Source: Aliiglaciecola sp. M165 (GTDB taxonomy: Bacteria; Pseudomonadota; Gammaproteobacteria; Enterobacterales; Alteromonadaceae). Taken from it: a DNA stretch of 64,000 bases. Made by a program: the position numbers and the translations under genes. The DNA lies in the NCBI RefSeq assembly GCF_007197995.1, contig NZ_VKKH01000004.1, positions 496,001-560,000 of the forward strand, given 5' to 3'. Below are positions 44,106 to 54,884 of this stretch, one piece after another. A model generated the notes under the pieces. It was not told the origin of the DNA, did not search any database, and saw only the letters and a list, made by a program, of their open reading frames with translations. Position 1 is the first letter of the stretch. Every line of letters begins with the position of its first letter.

Positions 44106-46268
44106 TTATTTATCTATGCCATGTGCTTTAAGCGTAAAGGTAAATTCTTCAGCATAATCTCTTAAGCGTCCATAACGTCCACTGTTAGCAAAATGACCTG
44201 CTCCCATGTTGATTCGCATGAGAAGTAAATTGTCATCCGTTTTCATCTCGCGCATTTTGGCCGACCATTTAGCAGGCTCCCAATAGGTAACTCGTGGATC
44301 GTTAATCCCTCCAGTAGAGAGCATGGGTGGGTACTCACGAGCAACAATGTTGTCGTAAGGCGAATAACTTTCCAGTAAGTCGTAAGCCTCTGCACTCTCA
44401 ATTGGATTACCCCATTCTTTCCACTCAGGTGGGGTCAGTGGCAAAGTGTCGTCTAACATGGTGTTGAGCACATCGACAAAGGGAACACCCAAGATAACTG
44501 AGCGCCATAGTTCCGGTGCTTGTATTACGGCTGCACCCATTAACTCGCCGCCAGCACTGCGACCAGAAATAGAGATATTCCCCGCTTGAACATAGTTTTC
44601 TTTTATCAGGTATTTCGCAACATCTACAAAATCATTGAACGTATTTGTGCGCTTTTCAAGCTTACCATCCAGATACCATTGATAGCCCATCATGTCGCTA
44701 CCTCTTACATGAGCAATGGCAAATGCAAACCCACGGTCTAGCAAACTTAAGCGTAACGTTGAAAAACTAGGATCAACAGTAGCACCGTAAGCGCCGTAGG
44801 CGTAAAGCATCACCGGTTGACTTCCGTCTTTCTTAAAACCTTTTTTATAAACGATAGAAACTGGTACCTCTACGCCATCTCTGGCCGGTGCCATTTTACG
44901 TTCAGTAACGTACATGGACTTGTCATACCCTGAAGGAATGACCTGAACTTTTCTGGTATCCAGAGTCTTTGAGGACAAATCGTAATCGTACACAGTGTCT
45001 GGCGTCACCATAGACTCGTAATTGATCCGCACGAAGTCTTGATCAAATTGAGAGTTGATACCCAAAGAGGCTGAATAAACTGGTTCAGGAAACTTAACGT
45101 CGTGAGATTCGCCAGAATAATCGCGAATACGTATTTGCTCAATACCGTTTTCGCGAGCGTGCAAAGCGATGAAATTTTTAAAGGTTTGCATGCCTAACAA
45201 GTACAATTGGTCAGAACCTTCAATTAATGTTTCCCATTTTTCATACTCTGGAGACTCATTGCTAACGCTGGCTAAGCGAAAGTTCTTGTGAGTATCGTTG
45301 GCCAATATGTAAAACTTGCCGTTTGCATGATCTACTGAGTTTGAGAAACCTTGTTCACGTGAAACTAACTGCAGTGGTGTCGCACCAGGATCCTTGGCGG
45401 GTACTACATGCACTTCCTGAACTTCCCCTTGACTACTAACTAACAAGAAATATTCATCATCACTTGTCATGCCAAACCCTAGAAAGAAGCCGTCATCTTT
45501 TTCGGCGATAAGGACTTTATCTTCCGATTGCGCAGTGCCTATTTTGTGTAAGTTAACACTCTCTGTTTTCCACTGGCCTTCACGAAGTTTGGAATAGACT
45601 AGATGTTGGCTGTCAGCACTAAAGGCCACGCCACCTTGCACATCAGTAAGTTCATCCTCTAAATACTCACCTGTCTCTATATCTTTTATACGGACTAAAT
45701 AGCGCTCTGCGCCATCAGTATTAAATGAATAGACTAAAAAGCGTTTATCGGGACTGATGTCATAACCACCTAGCGTGAAATAATCGTAGTCTTTTGCCAG
45801 CTCAGTCTCATCCAAAAATACCTGCTCTTCGCCGGTTTCCAGATTTTTACGACTGCGAGTGCGATACTCCTCACCTTCTCGATAGTACCAGCGATACTCA
45901 TAGCCGTTTTCTATCCAAGGAACTGAACTCTCCTCTTCGTTGGTGCGACCTTTAAACTCCTCAAAAATGGTATCTGTTAACGCTTTATTTGGCTCAAGGA
46001 ACTTCTGGAAGTAATCGTTCTCTGCAGTCAAATAATCTAAAACGGGTTGATCATCCACGACAGGATAACCTTGATCTTTCAACCAGTGATATGGGTCACT
46101 AAGCGTGCGACCGTGATACTGCGCTGTATATTCAACTTTAGGGGCTGATGGCGCTGGAGTTTCTAGTTGTTTAATTCGGGGAAAGCTTTCTTCCATTGGA
46201 GCCTCTTTGACATTTGAGCAGGCGGCCAGCATTGCAACAGGCAATGCAAAAAGGAGGGTATGGCGCAT
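44106..46268 (-). CDS. S9A prolyl oligopeptidase/oligopeptidase B-like lipoprotein
   Basis: A protein of about 720 residues of peptidase family S9A, closest to oligopeptidase B, which cleaves after basic residues in peptides. It has an N-terminal seven-bladed propeller region and a C-terminal alpha/beta hydrolase domain with the catalytic Ser in ISGRSAGGELMGA, Asp in TGGINDPRVTYWE and His in MGAGHFANSGRY. The ATG at 46268 gives a lipoprotein signal MRHTLLFALPVAMLAACSNV with a Cys at the lipobox; a longer start at 46349 destroys it. So it is probably periplasmic and membrane anchored. It is a single gene between two hairpin terminators. Confidence 0.9.
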   Translation of the reverse strand: MRHTLLFALPVAMLAACSNVKEAPMEESFPRIKQLETPAPSAPKVEYTAQYHGRTLSDPYHWLKDQGYPVVDDQPVLDYLTAENDYFQKFLEPNKALTDTIFEEFKGRTNEEESSVPWIENGYEYRWYYREGEEYRTRSRKNLETGEEQVFLDETELAKDYDYFTLGGYDISPDKRFLVYSFNTDGAERYLVRIKDIETGEYLEDELTDVQGGVAFSADSQHLVYSKLREGQWKTESVNLHKIGTAQSEDKVLIAEKDDGFFLGFGMTSDDEYFLLVSSQGEVQEVHVVPAKDPGATPLQLVSREQGFSNSVDHANGKFYILANDTHKNFRLASVSNESPEYEKWETLIEGSDQLYLLGMQTFKNFIALHARENGIEQIRIRDYSGESHDVKFPEPVYSASLGINSQFDQDFVRINYESMVTPDTVYDYDLSSKTLDTRKVQVIPSGYDKSMYVTERKMAPARDGVEVPVSIVYKKGFKKDGSQPVMLYAYGAYGATVDPSFSTLRLSLLDRGFAFAIAHVRGSDMMGYQWYLDGKLEKRTNTFNDFVDVAKYLIKENYVQAGNISISGRSAGGELMGAAVIQAPELWRSVILGVPFVDVLNTMLDDTLPLTPPEWKEWGNPIESAEAYDLLESYSPYDNIVAREYPPMLSTGGINDPRVTYWEPAKWSAKMREMKTDDNLLLMRINMGAGHFANSGRYGRLRDYAEEFTFTLKAHGIDK

Positions 46269-46340
46269 AGGTGTAAAATCCGTGTTTTTATAGTAAGAAC
46301 TGGAATCATACGTGGTGACATGGTGAAAAACAAAACAAAA

Positions 46341-46360
46341 ACGCCGCATTATAGCGGCGT
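46341..46360 (-). terminator. Terminator after YebC/YeeN gene
   Basis: A 7-bp GC-rich stem ACGCCGC/GCGGCGT (46341-46347 with 46354-46360) with a 6-nt loop. On the minus strand it is followed by TTTTTGTTTTG. Confidence 0.75.
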
Positions 46361-46422
46361 ATTGTCAAAACTGTACGCGTTGACTAGGTCAACTACGAAA
46401 GCTTAACCGAGTAGACGATGTT

Positions 46423-47145
46423 TTAGCGAATCACCTCTGCGTTGTGATAAATATCCTGCACATCGTCACAGTCGTTGAGCATGTCGATAAACTTATCGAA
46501 CACTTCGACATCATCGCCCGATACTTCGGTGTGTGTCTGTGGGATAAAGGTAATTTCATCGACGTCAAACTCAAGTGAATCGTTATCTTGGGTAATGGCA
46601 GTTTTGGCTTTAAAGTATTCCGTGTGAGGAGCAAATACAGTAATAATGCCATCTTCACTTTCAATGTCAGCTACGTCGACATCTGCTTCCATCAATGCTT
46701 CGAGTACGGCTTCTTCGTCATCGCCTTTGAATGCGAGAATTGCGTGATGATCAAACATATGAGAGACGGCACCTGGTGCGCCTATTTTGGCGTTTGTTTT
46801 GGTAAAACAATTACGCACCTCAGTGATCGTTCGGTTGTTATTGTCAGTCAGGCAATCAACAATGACCATGCAACCGCCAGGACCAAAACCTTCATAGCGT
46901 GCAACGGCAAAATCTTCTCCTGCGCCACCCTCTGCTTTTTCGATGGCTTTTTCAATGACGTGGCTAGGAACCTGATCTTTTTTGGCTTTGTCGATGAGTC
47001 GACGCAGGCTTAGATTGGCTTGAGGGTCGGTACCACCATTTTTTGCCACAACATAAATCTCTTTTCCGTATTTGGAATAGATTTTCGTTTTTTGACCCGC
47101 AGTTTTTGCCATCGCAACTTTGCGTACTTCAAACTTTCTTCCCAT
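46423..47145 (-). CDS. YebC/PmpR-family (YeeN-like) transcriptional or translation regulator
   Basis: A 240-residue member of the YebC/PmpR/TACO1 family. The start [30 protein letters not shown] followed by [19 protein letters not shown] and [19 protein letters not shown] is diagnostic. The N-terminal variant (AKTAGQKTK rather than SKWANIKHRK) resembles the YeeN-type paralogue. Relatives act as transcriptional regulators or, as with TACO1 and YebC, as helpers of translation through proline-rich stretches. It stands alone, with its own terminator. The target is unknown. Confidence 0.9.
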   Translation of the reverse strand: MGRKFEVRKVAMAKTAGQKTKIYSKYGKEIYVVAKNGGTDPQANLSLRRLIDKAKKDQVPSHVIEKAIEKAEGGAGEDFAVARYEGFGPGGCMVIVDCLTDNNNRTITEVRNCFTKTNAKIGAPGAVSHMFDHHAILAFKGDDEEAVLEALMEADVDVADIESEDGIITVFAPHTEYFKAKTAITQDNDSLEFDVDEITFIPQTHTEVSGDDVEVFDKFIDMLNDCDDVQDIYHNAEVIR

Positions 47146-47206
47146 CTTGATCCCGCTTTTTGTGGTTTATTTAAAAATTTTACGAATTCTACCTAAGCTA
47201 CCCCTG

Positions 47207-48307
47207 CTAGGGCAAATGCTGCTTGGCCAAATAGTCATGTGATTGCATCTCACTGAGTCGACTTAGACAACGTTTAAATTCAAACTCGAGTTGCCCTTGG
47301 GTATAAAGATCTTCCATAGGCACTGCAGATGAGATGATAAGTTTGACATTTCGTTCGTAAAATTCATCCACCATAGCAATAAATCGCCGGGCAATGTCAT
47401 CAATTTCACGGCCCATCTGTTCAACATTAGCTAGCAATACCGTGTGGTAGCAACGGCTTATCTCCATATAGTCGGTTTGACTGCGGGGCCCATCGCACAA
47501 TGCTCTGAACTCAAACATGACGACGCCGTCTGCATCTTGCAAGCTTGGGATTTCGCGCCCCTCAATCTCAATATTTCGTCCGCTTCCGCCAATTTCCGGC
47601 GCAAGTTGTTTAAAATAACGACACAGGTTTGCAGTTGCGTCTTCATCAAGTGGATGATGATAAATTTCCGCCTGCTCTAGGGTTCTAAGTCTGTAATCTA
47701 CGCCAGAATCAACATTTACAACACGACAGTTCTGGTTAATCAAGTCAATAGCAGGTAAAAAGCGCGCCCGCTGCAGCCCATTTTTATATAGGTTGTCAGG
47801 AATGATGTTGGACGTCGCGACTAAACAGATGCCGCGAGCAAATAACTCTTGCATCAAAGTTCCCAGAATCATTGCATCGGTAATGTCAGAGACAAAAAAT
47901 TCGTCGAAACATATGACTTTGGTCTCCTTAGCAAACTTTTCTGCGACAATTTTTAAGGGATCACTTTCTCCACCAAGGGCTTTCATCTCGTGGTGAACAC
48001 GGTGCATGAACCGATGAAAGTGGATACGCATTTTTCGCTTGAAAGGCAAACACTCGTAGAAGGTGTCAACTAAGTAGGTCTTGCCGCGCCCTACTCCCCC
48101 CCAAAAATACAGTCCTTGGATACTGGGTTTGTGCATGCCCTTGCCAAATGCACCAGCTAATTTAACTCGCCAGGTAAGTTTGCGCTTGGGTTGAGTCAAC
48201 TCATCGTACAAACGCTGAAGTTCTTTCACGGCGTTTTCTTGAGCTGCGTCAAAATGAAATTCTGGACTTGTTAGGTCTTGTTGATATTTTTCCCAGGGCG
48301 TTGTCAT
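47207..48307 (-). CDS. zapE: Cell division protein ZapE (AFG1-like ATPase)
   Basis: A 366-residue AFG1/ZapE P-loop ATPase that interacts with FtsZ in E. coli and destabilises the Z ring under stress. Walker A is GLYFWGGVGRGKTYL, Walker B is VICFDEFFVSDI, followed by LVATSNIIPDNLYKNGLQR (sensor region) and the C-terminal LIISSAVPMEDLY. It is divergent from zapG and degQ, the usual neighbours in gammaproteobacteria. The start ATG at 48307 is preceded by a weak ribosome site. Confidence 0.95.
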   Translation of the reverse strand: MTTPWEKYQQDLTSPEFHFDAAQENAVKELQRLYDELTQPKRKLTWRVKLAGAFGKGMHKPSIQGLYFWGGVGRGKTYLVDTFYECLPFKRKMRIHFHRFMHRVHHEMKALGGESDPLKIVAEKFAKETKVICFDEFFVSDITDAMILGTLMQELFARGICLVATSNIIPDNLYKNGLQRARFLPAIDLINQNCRVVNVDSGVDYRLRTLEQAEIYHHPLDEDATANLCRYFKQLAPEIGGSGRNIEIEGREIPSLQDADGVVMFEFRALCDGPRSQTDYMEISRCYHTVLLANVEQMGREIDDIARRFIAMVDEFYERNVKLIISSAVPMEDLYTQGQLEFEFKRCLSRLSEMQSHDYLAKQHLP

Positions 48308-48414
48308 GTCCGTCCGCTAATTTAAATTTGTTACACTTGAATGAAAAATAATTGGCCGCATAGTTTGCTTAGCGAGTATGATTAAGTAAAGCATTTGTAG
48401 AAATTGGAGACATT

Positions 48415-48849
48415 ATGGACTGGATAGTGGGTGTTTTGCTATTGGTTGTGGGCATCATCATTGGATTTTTTGCATCTAAGTTCCTCGTTGAGCAAAAATT
48501 AGCCGAACAGGCATCCAAACTCAACGATACGACGTTAAAAGAGATGCTTGCGCAACACGCAGCAGATCATCTTAGTCAGTCTCGAGAAATTGTTTCGTCT
48601 TTGCAATCTCGTTGTGATGATTTGGCGGAGCAGCTTGATGCATACGAAAATGTACTCAATGCCAGTCAGATGGATGACAGTGAAAAACTGTCCTATTTTG
48701 GCGAGCATGCAACGGTGTTTATTCGTCATCAACAAGCCAAGCAGAAGCGTAAGCGTGAGAATGCTGAATTTCAGCCAAAGGACTTTTCTAGCGAGAGAAC
48801 AGGTTTGTTTACTGACGCAAAAAATAAGCAAGTCGTCGATAACGAATAA
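48415..48849 (+). CDS. zapG: ZapG (YhcB, DUF1043) cell-division/envelope protein
   Basis: A 144-residue protein with one N-terminal membrane helix (WIVGVLLLVVGIIIGFFASKFLV) followed by a coiled-coil cytoplasmic part (EQKLAEQASKLNDTTLKEML) and a polar tail. This is the YhcB/DUF1043 pattern; YhcB links cell-wall synthesis and division. ATTGGAGAC precedes the ATG. It lies upstream of degQ, as in E. coli, where degQ-degS also follow. Confidence 0.93.
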   Translation: MDWIVGVLLLVVGIIIGFFASKFLVEQKLAEQASKLNDTTLKEMLAQHAADHLSQSREIVSSLQSRCDDLAEQLDAYENVLNASQMDDSEKLSYFGEHATVFIRHQQAKQKRKRENAEFQPKDFSSERTGLFTDAKNKQVVDNE

Positions 48850-48857
48850 TTTAATCT

Positions 48858-48888
48858 GAACTTTGCAAACCATTGTTGTGTCATCTGA
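48858..48888 (+). promoter_or_regulatory. Possible sigma-E-like promoter of degQ
   Basis: GAACTT at 48858-48863 and TCATCTGA at 48881-48888 resemble the -35 and -10 of envelope-stress promoters, but the spacing (17 bp to TCATC, 20 bp to TCTGA) is not ideal. The region lies 46 bp upstream of the degQ start. Confidence 0.3.
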
Positions 48889-48933
48889 CAGACTATTTAA
48901 ATTAAGTAGGAATACTTTGGAGACAAAATTACG

Positions 48934-50301
48934 ATGAAAAAAGCTGTAAATCGTTTGTTAATAGCTACTTGCTTGGTAGCAGGAACTTTTACGTTAGGTA
49001 TGAGCGCTAATGCAGCCTTGCCCTTCTTCTCTTCAGATAAAGACGAAATGCCTTCGTTGGCTCCAATGCTCGAGCAAACTACTCCGGCAATTGTGAGCAT
49101 ATCGGTAGAAGGAACGCAGGTATCACGACAACGCATTCCAGAAATGTTCCGGCATTTTTTTGGTGGGCCAAATGAGCAGGTGCAAGAGCGCCCATTCAGA
49201 GGTCTAGGATCAGGCGTTATCATTGATGCTAAAAATGGTTACGTGGTCACAAACAACCATGTTGTTGACAACGCAGATGAAATTACAGTTAAGCTAACTG
49301 ATGGACGTGAACTCAAGGCAATCAAGTTGGGTGCAGACGAGCAAAGCGATATTGCGTTGCTACAAATCGCATCAGAAGATTTGGTCGCCGTCCCGTTAGC
49401 AAATTCTGACAAACTGCGGGTAGGAGATTTTGTTGTCGCCATCGGCAATCCGTTTGGCTTGAGTCAAACAGTCACCTCAGGGATCGTGAGCGCCTTGGGC
49501 CGCTCAGGATTGAATATTGGCGGCTACGAAGACTTCATCCAAACTGATGCGGCGATTAACCGCGGTAACTCCGGCGGCGCTTTGGTGAATTTACGTGGCG
49601 AACTGGTGGGCATTAACACTGCCATTTTTGGACCTAATGGCGGCAACGTCGGCATTGGCTTTGCGATTCCAAGCAATATGATGAAAAGCCTAGTTGATCA
49701 AATTATTGAATTTGGTGAAGTTCGTCGTGGGCTGTTGGGAATCCTTGGTCAGGATGTTGATGCAGGATTATCCGAAGCAATGAATTTGGACGTCAACAAA
49801 GGTGCATTTGTCAGCGAGGTAAGTCCGGATTCTGCAGCTGAGAAAGGTGGAATTGAATCAGGCGATATTATCACCCATATCAATGGCAATGAGATCAGTA
49901 GCTTCCAGGAGTTACGGGCTAAAATTGGCAGCATGGGAGCTGGTGCAGAAGTTGAACTTACTGTGTTACGCAAAGGCGACACCAGAAATATTGAAGTCAC
50001 CTTGGGTGATGCGACCGGCACAGTGGTAGCTGCCAGAGAGGTCCATCCTGCTTTAGAAGGTGCCGCATTGTCTAATGGCACGACTGAACGTGGCAATCCA
50101 GGTGTTGAAATATCAGATTTGGAAAGTCGCTCACCTGCAGCGCGTATCGGTTTGCAAGATGGCGACATTATCGTCGGAGTAAACCGTACTCGAGTCAATA
50201 CAGTTGCTGAATTAAGTAGGTTGATGGATGAAGCCGAAGGCGTCATTGCGCTTAACGTGCAACGAGGTAAATCGTCACTATACCTTGTTATTCGACAATA
50301 A
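48934..50301 (+). CDS. degQ: Periplasmic serine endoprotease DegQ
   Basis: A 455-residue HtrA-family protease. A signal peptide (to about residue 27, ANA) is followed by a trypsin-like domain with His109 (VTNNHVV), Asp139 (QSDIALLQI) and Ser213 (NRGNSGGALV), then two PDZ domains (GLLGILGQDVDAGLSEAM and the C-terminal LQDGDIIVGVNRTRV). It degrades or refolds damaged periplasmic proteins. The length fits DegQ and DegP (455 and 474). A strong hairpin terminator at 50318-50349 separates it from degS, so degS probably has its own promoter. Confidence 0.95.
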   Translation: MKKAVNRLLIATCLVAGTFTLGMSANAALPFFSSDKDEMPSLAPMLEQTTPAIVSISVEGTQVSRQRIPEMFRHFFGGPNEQVQERPFRGLGSGVIIDAKNGYVVTNNHVVDNADEITVKLTDGRELKAIKLGADEQSDIALLQIASEDLVAVPLANSDKLRVGDFVVAIGNPFGLSQTVTSGIVSALGRSGLNIGGYEDFIQTDAAINRGNSGGALVNLRGELVGINTAIFGPNGGNVGIGFAIPSNMMKSLVDQIIEFGEVRRGLLGILGQDVDAGLSEAMNLDVNKGAFVSEVSPDSAAEKGGIESGDIITHINGNEISSFQELRAKIGSMGAGAEVELTVLRKGDTRNIEVTLGDATGTVVAAREVHPALEGAALSNGTTERGNPGVEISDLESRSPAARIGLQDGDIIVGVNRTRVNTVAELSRLMDEAEGVIALNVQRGKSSLYLVIRQ

Positions 50302-50317
50302 ATGACGTAACCAATTG

Positions 50318-50349
50318 AACAAGCCGCTTTGAAATCAAAGCGGCTTGTT
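50318..50349 (+). terminator. Terminator after degQ
   Basis: A 13-bp perfect stem (50318-50330 with 50337-50349, core AAGCCGCTTT) and a 6-nt loop, followed by T-rich DNA, 16 bp after the degQ stop. Confidence 0.9.
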
Positions 50350-50419
50350 TGTTTCTCACCTACCATGATCGCATTTTAGGTGTTATTCTTACTAATCAGT
50401 AATTTAACTCGAATCATCC

Positions 50420-51472
50420 GTGAAAATACCTTCCTGGCTACAATTTTTTGGTAAATCCATCGCGCTTGGATTAATCATTTCCGCGTTAATCTTGGCACTG
50501 GTTCCAGAACTCCGTAAAGGTAGCGATTTAAACTTCGATATGTTTAAACGCGGCGACAGCCTTCCTGAAAGGCAAAGTTACTATGATGCTGTCAGTCGAT
50601 CAGCACCTGCTGTGGTTAACATATACAGTAGTAGTATTGACATAGTCAGACGTCAGCAAGTGAGCCGAACCAGCCTGGGTTCGGGCGTTATTATGAATGA
50701 AAATGGTTATATACTGACTTGTTGGCACGTGATCCAAAATGCAGAACAAACAATCGTCGGCTTGCCCGATGGTCGCCGCTTACCGGCTGAACTAGCAGGT
50801 TACGACGAACTTACCGACTTAGCAGTGCTTAAAATTACCGCCGACAATTTGCAAGTTATTCCTCAAGTGGATGATCCGCAATTACGAGTTGGAGATGTTG
50901 TTCTGGCGATCGGCAATCCTCTTAATATTGGTCAAACCATAACCCAAGGTATCGTTAGCCGTTCGGGGCATACTGTTACACAGAATTTTCGAGAATTTAT
51001 TCAAACTGATGCGGTCATGCATGAAGGTAATTCAGGCGGTGCGTTGGTTGATAGCAATGGTATTTTGGTAGGCATTAACAACGCCAACTTCAAGACGCTT
51101 GATAGTCAGCGCAGAGTCATCGATGTTAACGGTATATTTTTCGCTGTGCCTTACTCTCTTGCAAGCAGAGTCATGGATGAAATCATTGCCAATGGGAAGG
51201 CCAGCCATGGGCAGCTTGGTTTTACTGGAGGTATCGACCCTGACGTACAGGGCATAGTAGTGACAAATGTTGTTCCTAATGGTCCAGCCGATTTAGGCGG
51301 TTTGCAACAGTTTGATATTATTCTCTCAATCAATCAAATTGAGCTTGAAACTCTTGACCAAACCTTTGATATGATTGCAAAAAGCCGTCCTGGTGAGCAG
51401 CTAAACTTGACCATTAGCCGCAACAATACGTTTATCAATCTTACTGTTACAGTCGGCGAAGCTCAGCGCTAA
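50420..51472 (+). CDS. degS: Site-1 protease DegS, sigma-E pathway
   Basis: A 350-residue inner-membrane HtrA protease. An uncleaved N-terminal anchor (GKSIALGLIISALILALV) precedes a protease domain with His103 (TCWHVIQNAE), Asp133 (LTDLAVLKI) and Ser205 (HEGNSGGALVD) and a single PDZ domain, the layout of DegS. It senses misfolded outer-membrane proteins and cuts RseA to release sigma-E. The start is a GTG at 50420. The gene follows degQ, as in E. coli. Confidence 0.94.
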   Translation: MKIPSWLQFFGKSIALGLIISALILALVPELRKGSDLNFDMFKRGDSLPERQSYYDAVSRSAPAVVNIYSSSIDIVRRQQVSRTSLGSGVIMNENGYILTCWHVIQNAEQTIVGLPDGRRLPAELAGYDELTDLAVLKITADNLQVIPQVDDPQLRVGDVVLAIGNPLNIGQTITQGIVSRSGHTVTQNFREFIQTDAVMHEGNSGGALVDSNGILVGINNANFKTLDSQRRVIDVNGIFFAVPYSLASRVMDEIIANGKASHGQLGFTGGIDPDVQGIVVTNVVPNGPADLGGLQQFDIILSINQIELETLDQTFDMIAKSRPGEQLNLTISRNNTFINLTVTVGEAQR

Positions 51473-51679
51473 AGCCGTTTCACAGACTAAACACAAGTCA
51501 AAACTATAACTTGTCGGCTGATCATTATGTAGATTCACGAACAAAGACTCATTCGGTGTAACCCGTCCTGCGCGTCAAGCCAGGGTTTAGATCCTGCGAT
51601 AGTAAGTGCTTCATAGATACATTGATCTTTGTCTTGCCTTTTAAACTTTTAACCTTGTTTTTGCGACATAAATATATCT

Positions 51680-53236
51680 ATGTTTCACTTTACCAATAAT
51701 ATGAGATCAAACGTTTCACTTCTTTGCACGTTTTTAGCTGCACTTCTATTGCCAACTTTTTTGTATGGGCAAACAGAACCTTCGATGAAGCAACTTATTC
51801 AACATTATTCGGATGATGTCCCCAAATTGATGGAGACAAGCCATGTTCCAGGCATATCTTTAGCACTATTCGATAAAAATAAGGTACTTTGGCACCAAAA
51901 TTGGGGAGTTTCCAATACAGAAAAGCATTCTGCTATCGAAACGAATATGATGTTTGAAGCAGCGTCACTTAGCAAGCCAGTTTTTGCAGCCATTGTTTTA
52001 CGACTCGCTAGCCGGGGTGAGTTTTCTCTCGATCAGCCCTTGCATACCATTCTACCCTTTACACGAGCGACTGATCAGAGCTTAGCCAAACAGTTGACCG
52101 CAAGAGTAATCTTGTCTCACCAAACAGGTTTACCCAATTGGGGGGGAGAATATATAGATTTCATCGAGTCACCGAAAACTAGTTTCCATTACTCTGGTGA
52201 AGGCTATGTTTATCTACAAAAAGTGTTAGAAAAGATGACAGGAAAAAGCCTGCAAGAACTCGCTGAATCGGAAATCTTCGATGTGGTTGGCATGAAAAAC
52301 TCGCAATTTACATGGACGCCAAACGAACGAATAAATAGGATAACTGGTCATGATAGATTGTCCAATCCAATGAACAGAGGCATCCCGGAAGCCAATGCTG
52401 CATCCAGTCTTCACACCACATCTAGGGACTATGCAAAATTTGTTATGGCGTGGTTTAAAGGAACCTTGTTTGATGCGGACCTGATTGCGCAGGCGCAGAG
52501 TCCTGAAATATTAATAACAGGGGATGAGCGCAATGCTAAGCTTCCGCTTCCCAATGGTTCTAGATTGGCATGGACACTGGGTTGGGGATTGCAGCAACAG
52601 AACAATCATGTCATATCCTGGCACTGGGGTGACAATGGCGTATTTAAAGCTTTTGTTGCTTGGAATTCATGGACAAATCGTGGAATGGTTTACTTTTCAA
52701 ACAGCGAGAATGGTTTATCGATAGCAAAAAAATTGGTTGAGCCTGTAGTTGGAAACATGGCAAATACGTTTCATTTTCTAAACTACACACAATCAGACAA
52801 CAAAATTTGGCATTTAGAACATGCGGCACTGCTAGCACTAAAGAATAAACACTGGCAGGAAGCACAATCTTATTATCAAAAAATGCAATCGCGTTCACCA
52901 AACAATGATCAAATTGCAAGGCGTATCACATGGTTGCAAGAGCGTATACGTGTGCTAAATGAGAGCTTTGTATTGAGTGAAGAAAACCGCAATTGTATCG
53001 TCGGTCAATATGGACCAAGACAGATTAAATGGGAAAACGGCCGACTATATTATCAACGACGAGGAAATCAACCACACAAGTTGCTTCCGATCTCTGCCAC
53101 GCAGTTTTTAGTAGGCGACCTGACTGATTTTAAAATTTCATTTTCAACTGATGAAAAGGGGATCTGTAACGCCATAGTTGGTCACTATATTTCTGGCGAA
53201 CAAGACAGATCTCCACGCTCAACTACAAGACATTGA
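51680..53236 (+). CDS. Serine hydrolase, beta-lactamase class C-like
   Basis: A 518-residue secreted protein. A signal peptide (SLLCTFLAALLLPTFLYG) precedes a beta-lactamase/esterase domain with the SxxK motif at Ser96-Lys99 (AASLSKPVFAA), a YSGEGYVYL segment at the place of YxN, and a HWGDNGVFKAF stretch where KTG or HxG is expected, so the third motif is not canonical. The last 150 residues form a helical repeat-like part (WQEAQSYYQKMQ) and a beta-rich tail. It is probably an esterase or peptidase of the periplasm rather than an antibiotic-resistance enzyme. The start is uncertain: ATG at 51680 or at 51701. It stands alone. Confidence 0.8.
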   Translation: MFHFTNNMRSNVSLLCTFLAALLLPTFLYGQTEPSMKQLIQHYSDDVPKLMETSHVPGISLALFDKNKVLWHQNWGVSNTEKHSAIETNMMFEAASLSKPVFAAIVLRLASRGEFSLDQPLHTILPFTRATDQSLAKQLTARVILSHQTGLPNWGGEYIDFIESPKTSFHYSGEGYVYLQKVLEKMTGKSLQELAESEIFDVVGMKNSQFTWTPNERINRITGHDRLSNPMNRGIPEANAASSLHTTSRDYAKFVMAWFKGTLFDADLIAQAQSPEILITGDERNAKLPLPNGSRLAWTLGWGLQQQNNHVISWHWGDNGVFKAFVAWNSWTNRGMVYFSNSENGLSIAKKLVEPVVGNMANTFHFLNYTQSDNKIWHLEHAALLALKNKHWQEAQSYYQKMQSRSPNNDQIARRITWLQERIRVLNESFVLSEENRNCIVGQYGPRQIKWENGRLYYQRRGNQPHKLLPISATQFLVGDLTDFKISFSTDEKGICNAIVGHYISGEQDRSPRSTTRH

Positions 53237-53328
53237 TTCAAATTCTTTATGAGTGTTACAGCTCACTTGTTTAAGCGCCGATAACAGCCTCAATCCTGGC
53301 TGTGAGTTATTCTAAAATCTGAACAGAA

Positions 53329-54594
<1,266 letters not shown>

Positions 54595-54855
54595 CTATGG
54601 CTGCGGCATGTTAAACATGCGCTCGCGCTGCCATTGTTTCTCAGAAAATGTTTTTATGGAGATAGCGTGCATGCTTCCATCAGCAATTTTGTCTTTTAGC
54701 GGACCATAAATAAATTGCTGTTTTTTAACACGGCTCATGTCATCAAATATATCGCTGACAGCAATGATCTGAAAGTGTGAGCCATCACTGGTTACATGCA
54801 CTTCAGCAAGCTCTAATTCTTGCTTTAGTAAAGATTCGATTTGTTGATTGTCCAT
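54595..54855 (-). CDS. ibaG: BolA-family protein IbaG
   Basis: An 86-residue BolA/IbaG (YrbA) protein. It has the BolA pattern: ESLLKQELELAEVHVTSDGSHFQIIAVS, a helix, then QQFIYGPLKDKIADGSMHAISIKTFSEKQW with the invariant HAIS. IbaG-type proteins bind glutaredoxin with a [2Fe-2S] cluster and respond to acid. The gene lies between mlaB and murA, as in E. coli. Confidence 0.94.
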   Translation of the reverse strand: MDNQQIESLLKQELELAEVHVTSDGSHFQIIAVSDIFDDMSRVKKQQFIYGPLKDKIADGSMHAISIKTFSEKQWQRERMFNMPQP

Positions 54856-54884
54856 TTGCTTTCTTTATTCGGTGTTGTCTAGCG

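Noticed and set aside
51473..51679. Terminator or small RNA after degS
   Set aside because: A weak stem (ACAAGT/ACTTGT) exists near 51495-51515 but it is only 6 bp and has no T-run; I see nothing else in this 207-bp gap.
53237..53328. Terminator between the serine hydrolase and murA
   Set aside because: ACAGCC/GGCTGT at 53284-53303 is a 6-bp stem without a clear T-run; too weak to list.
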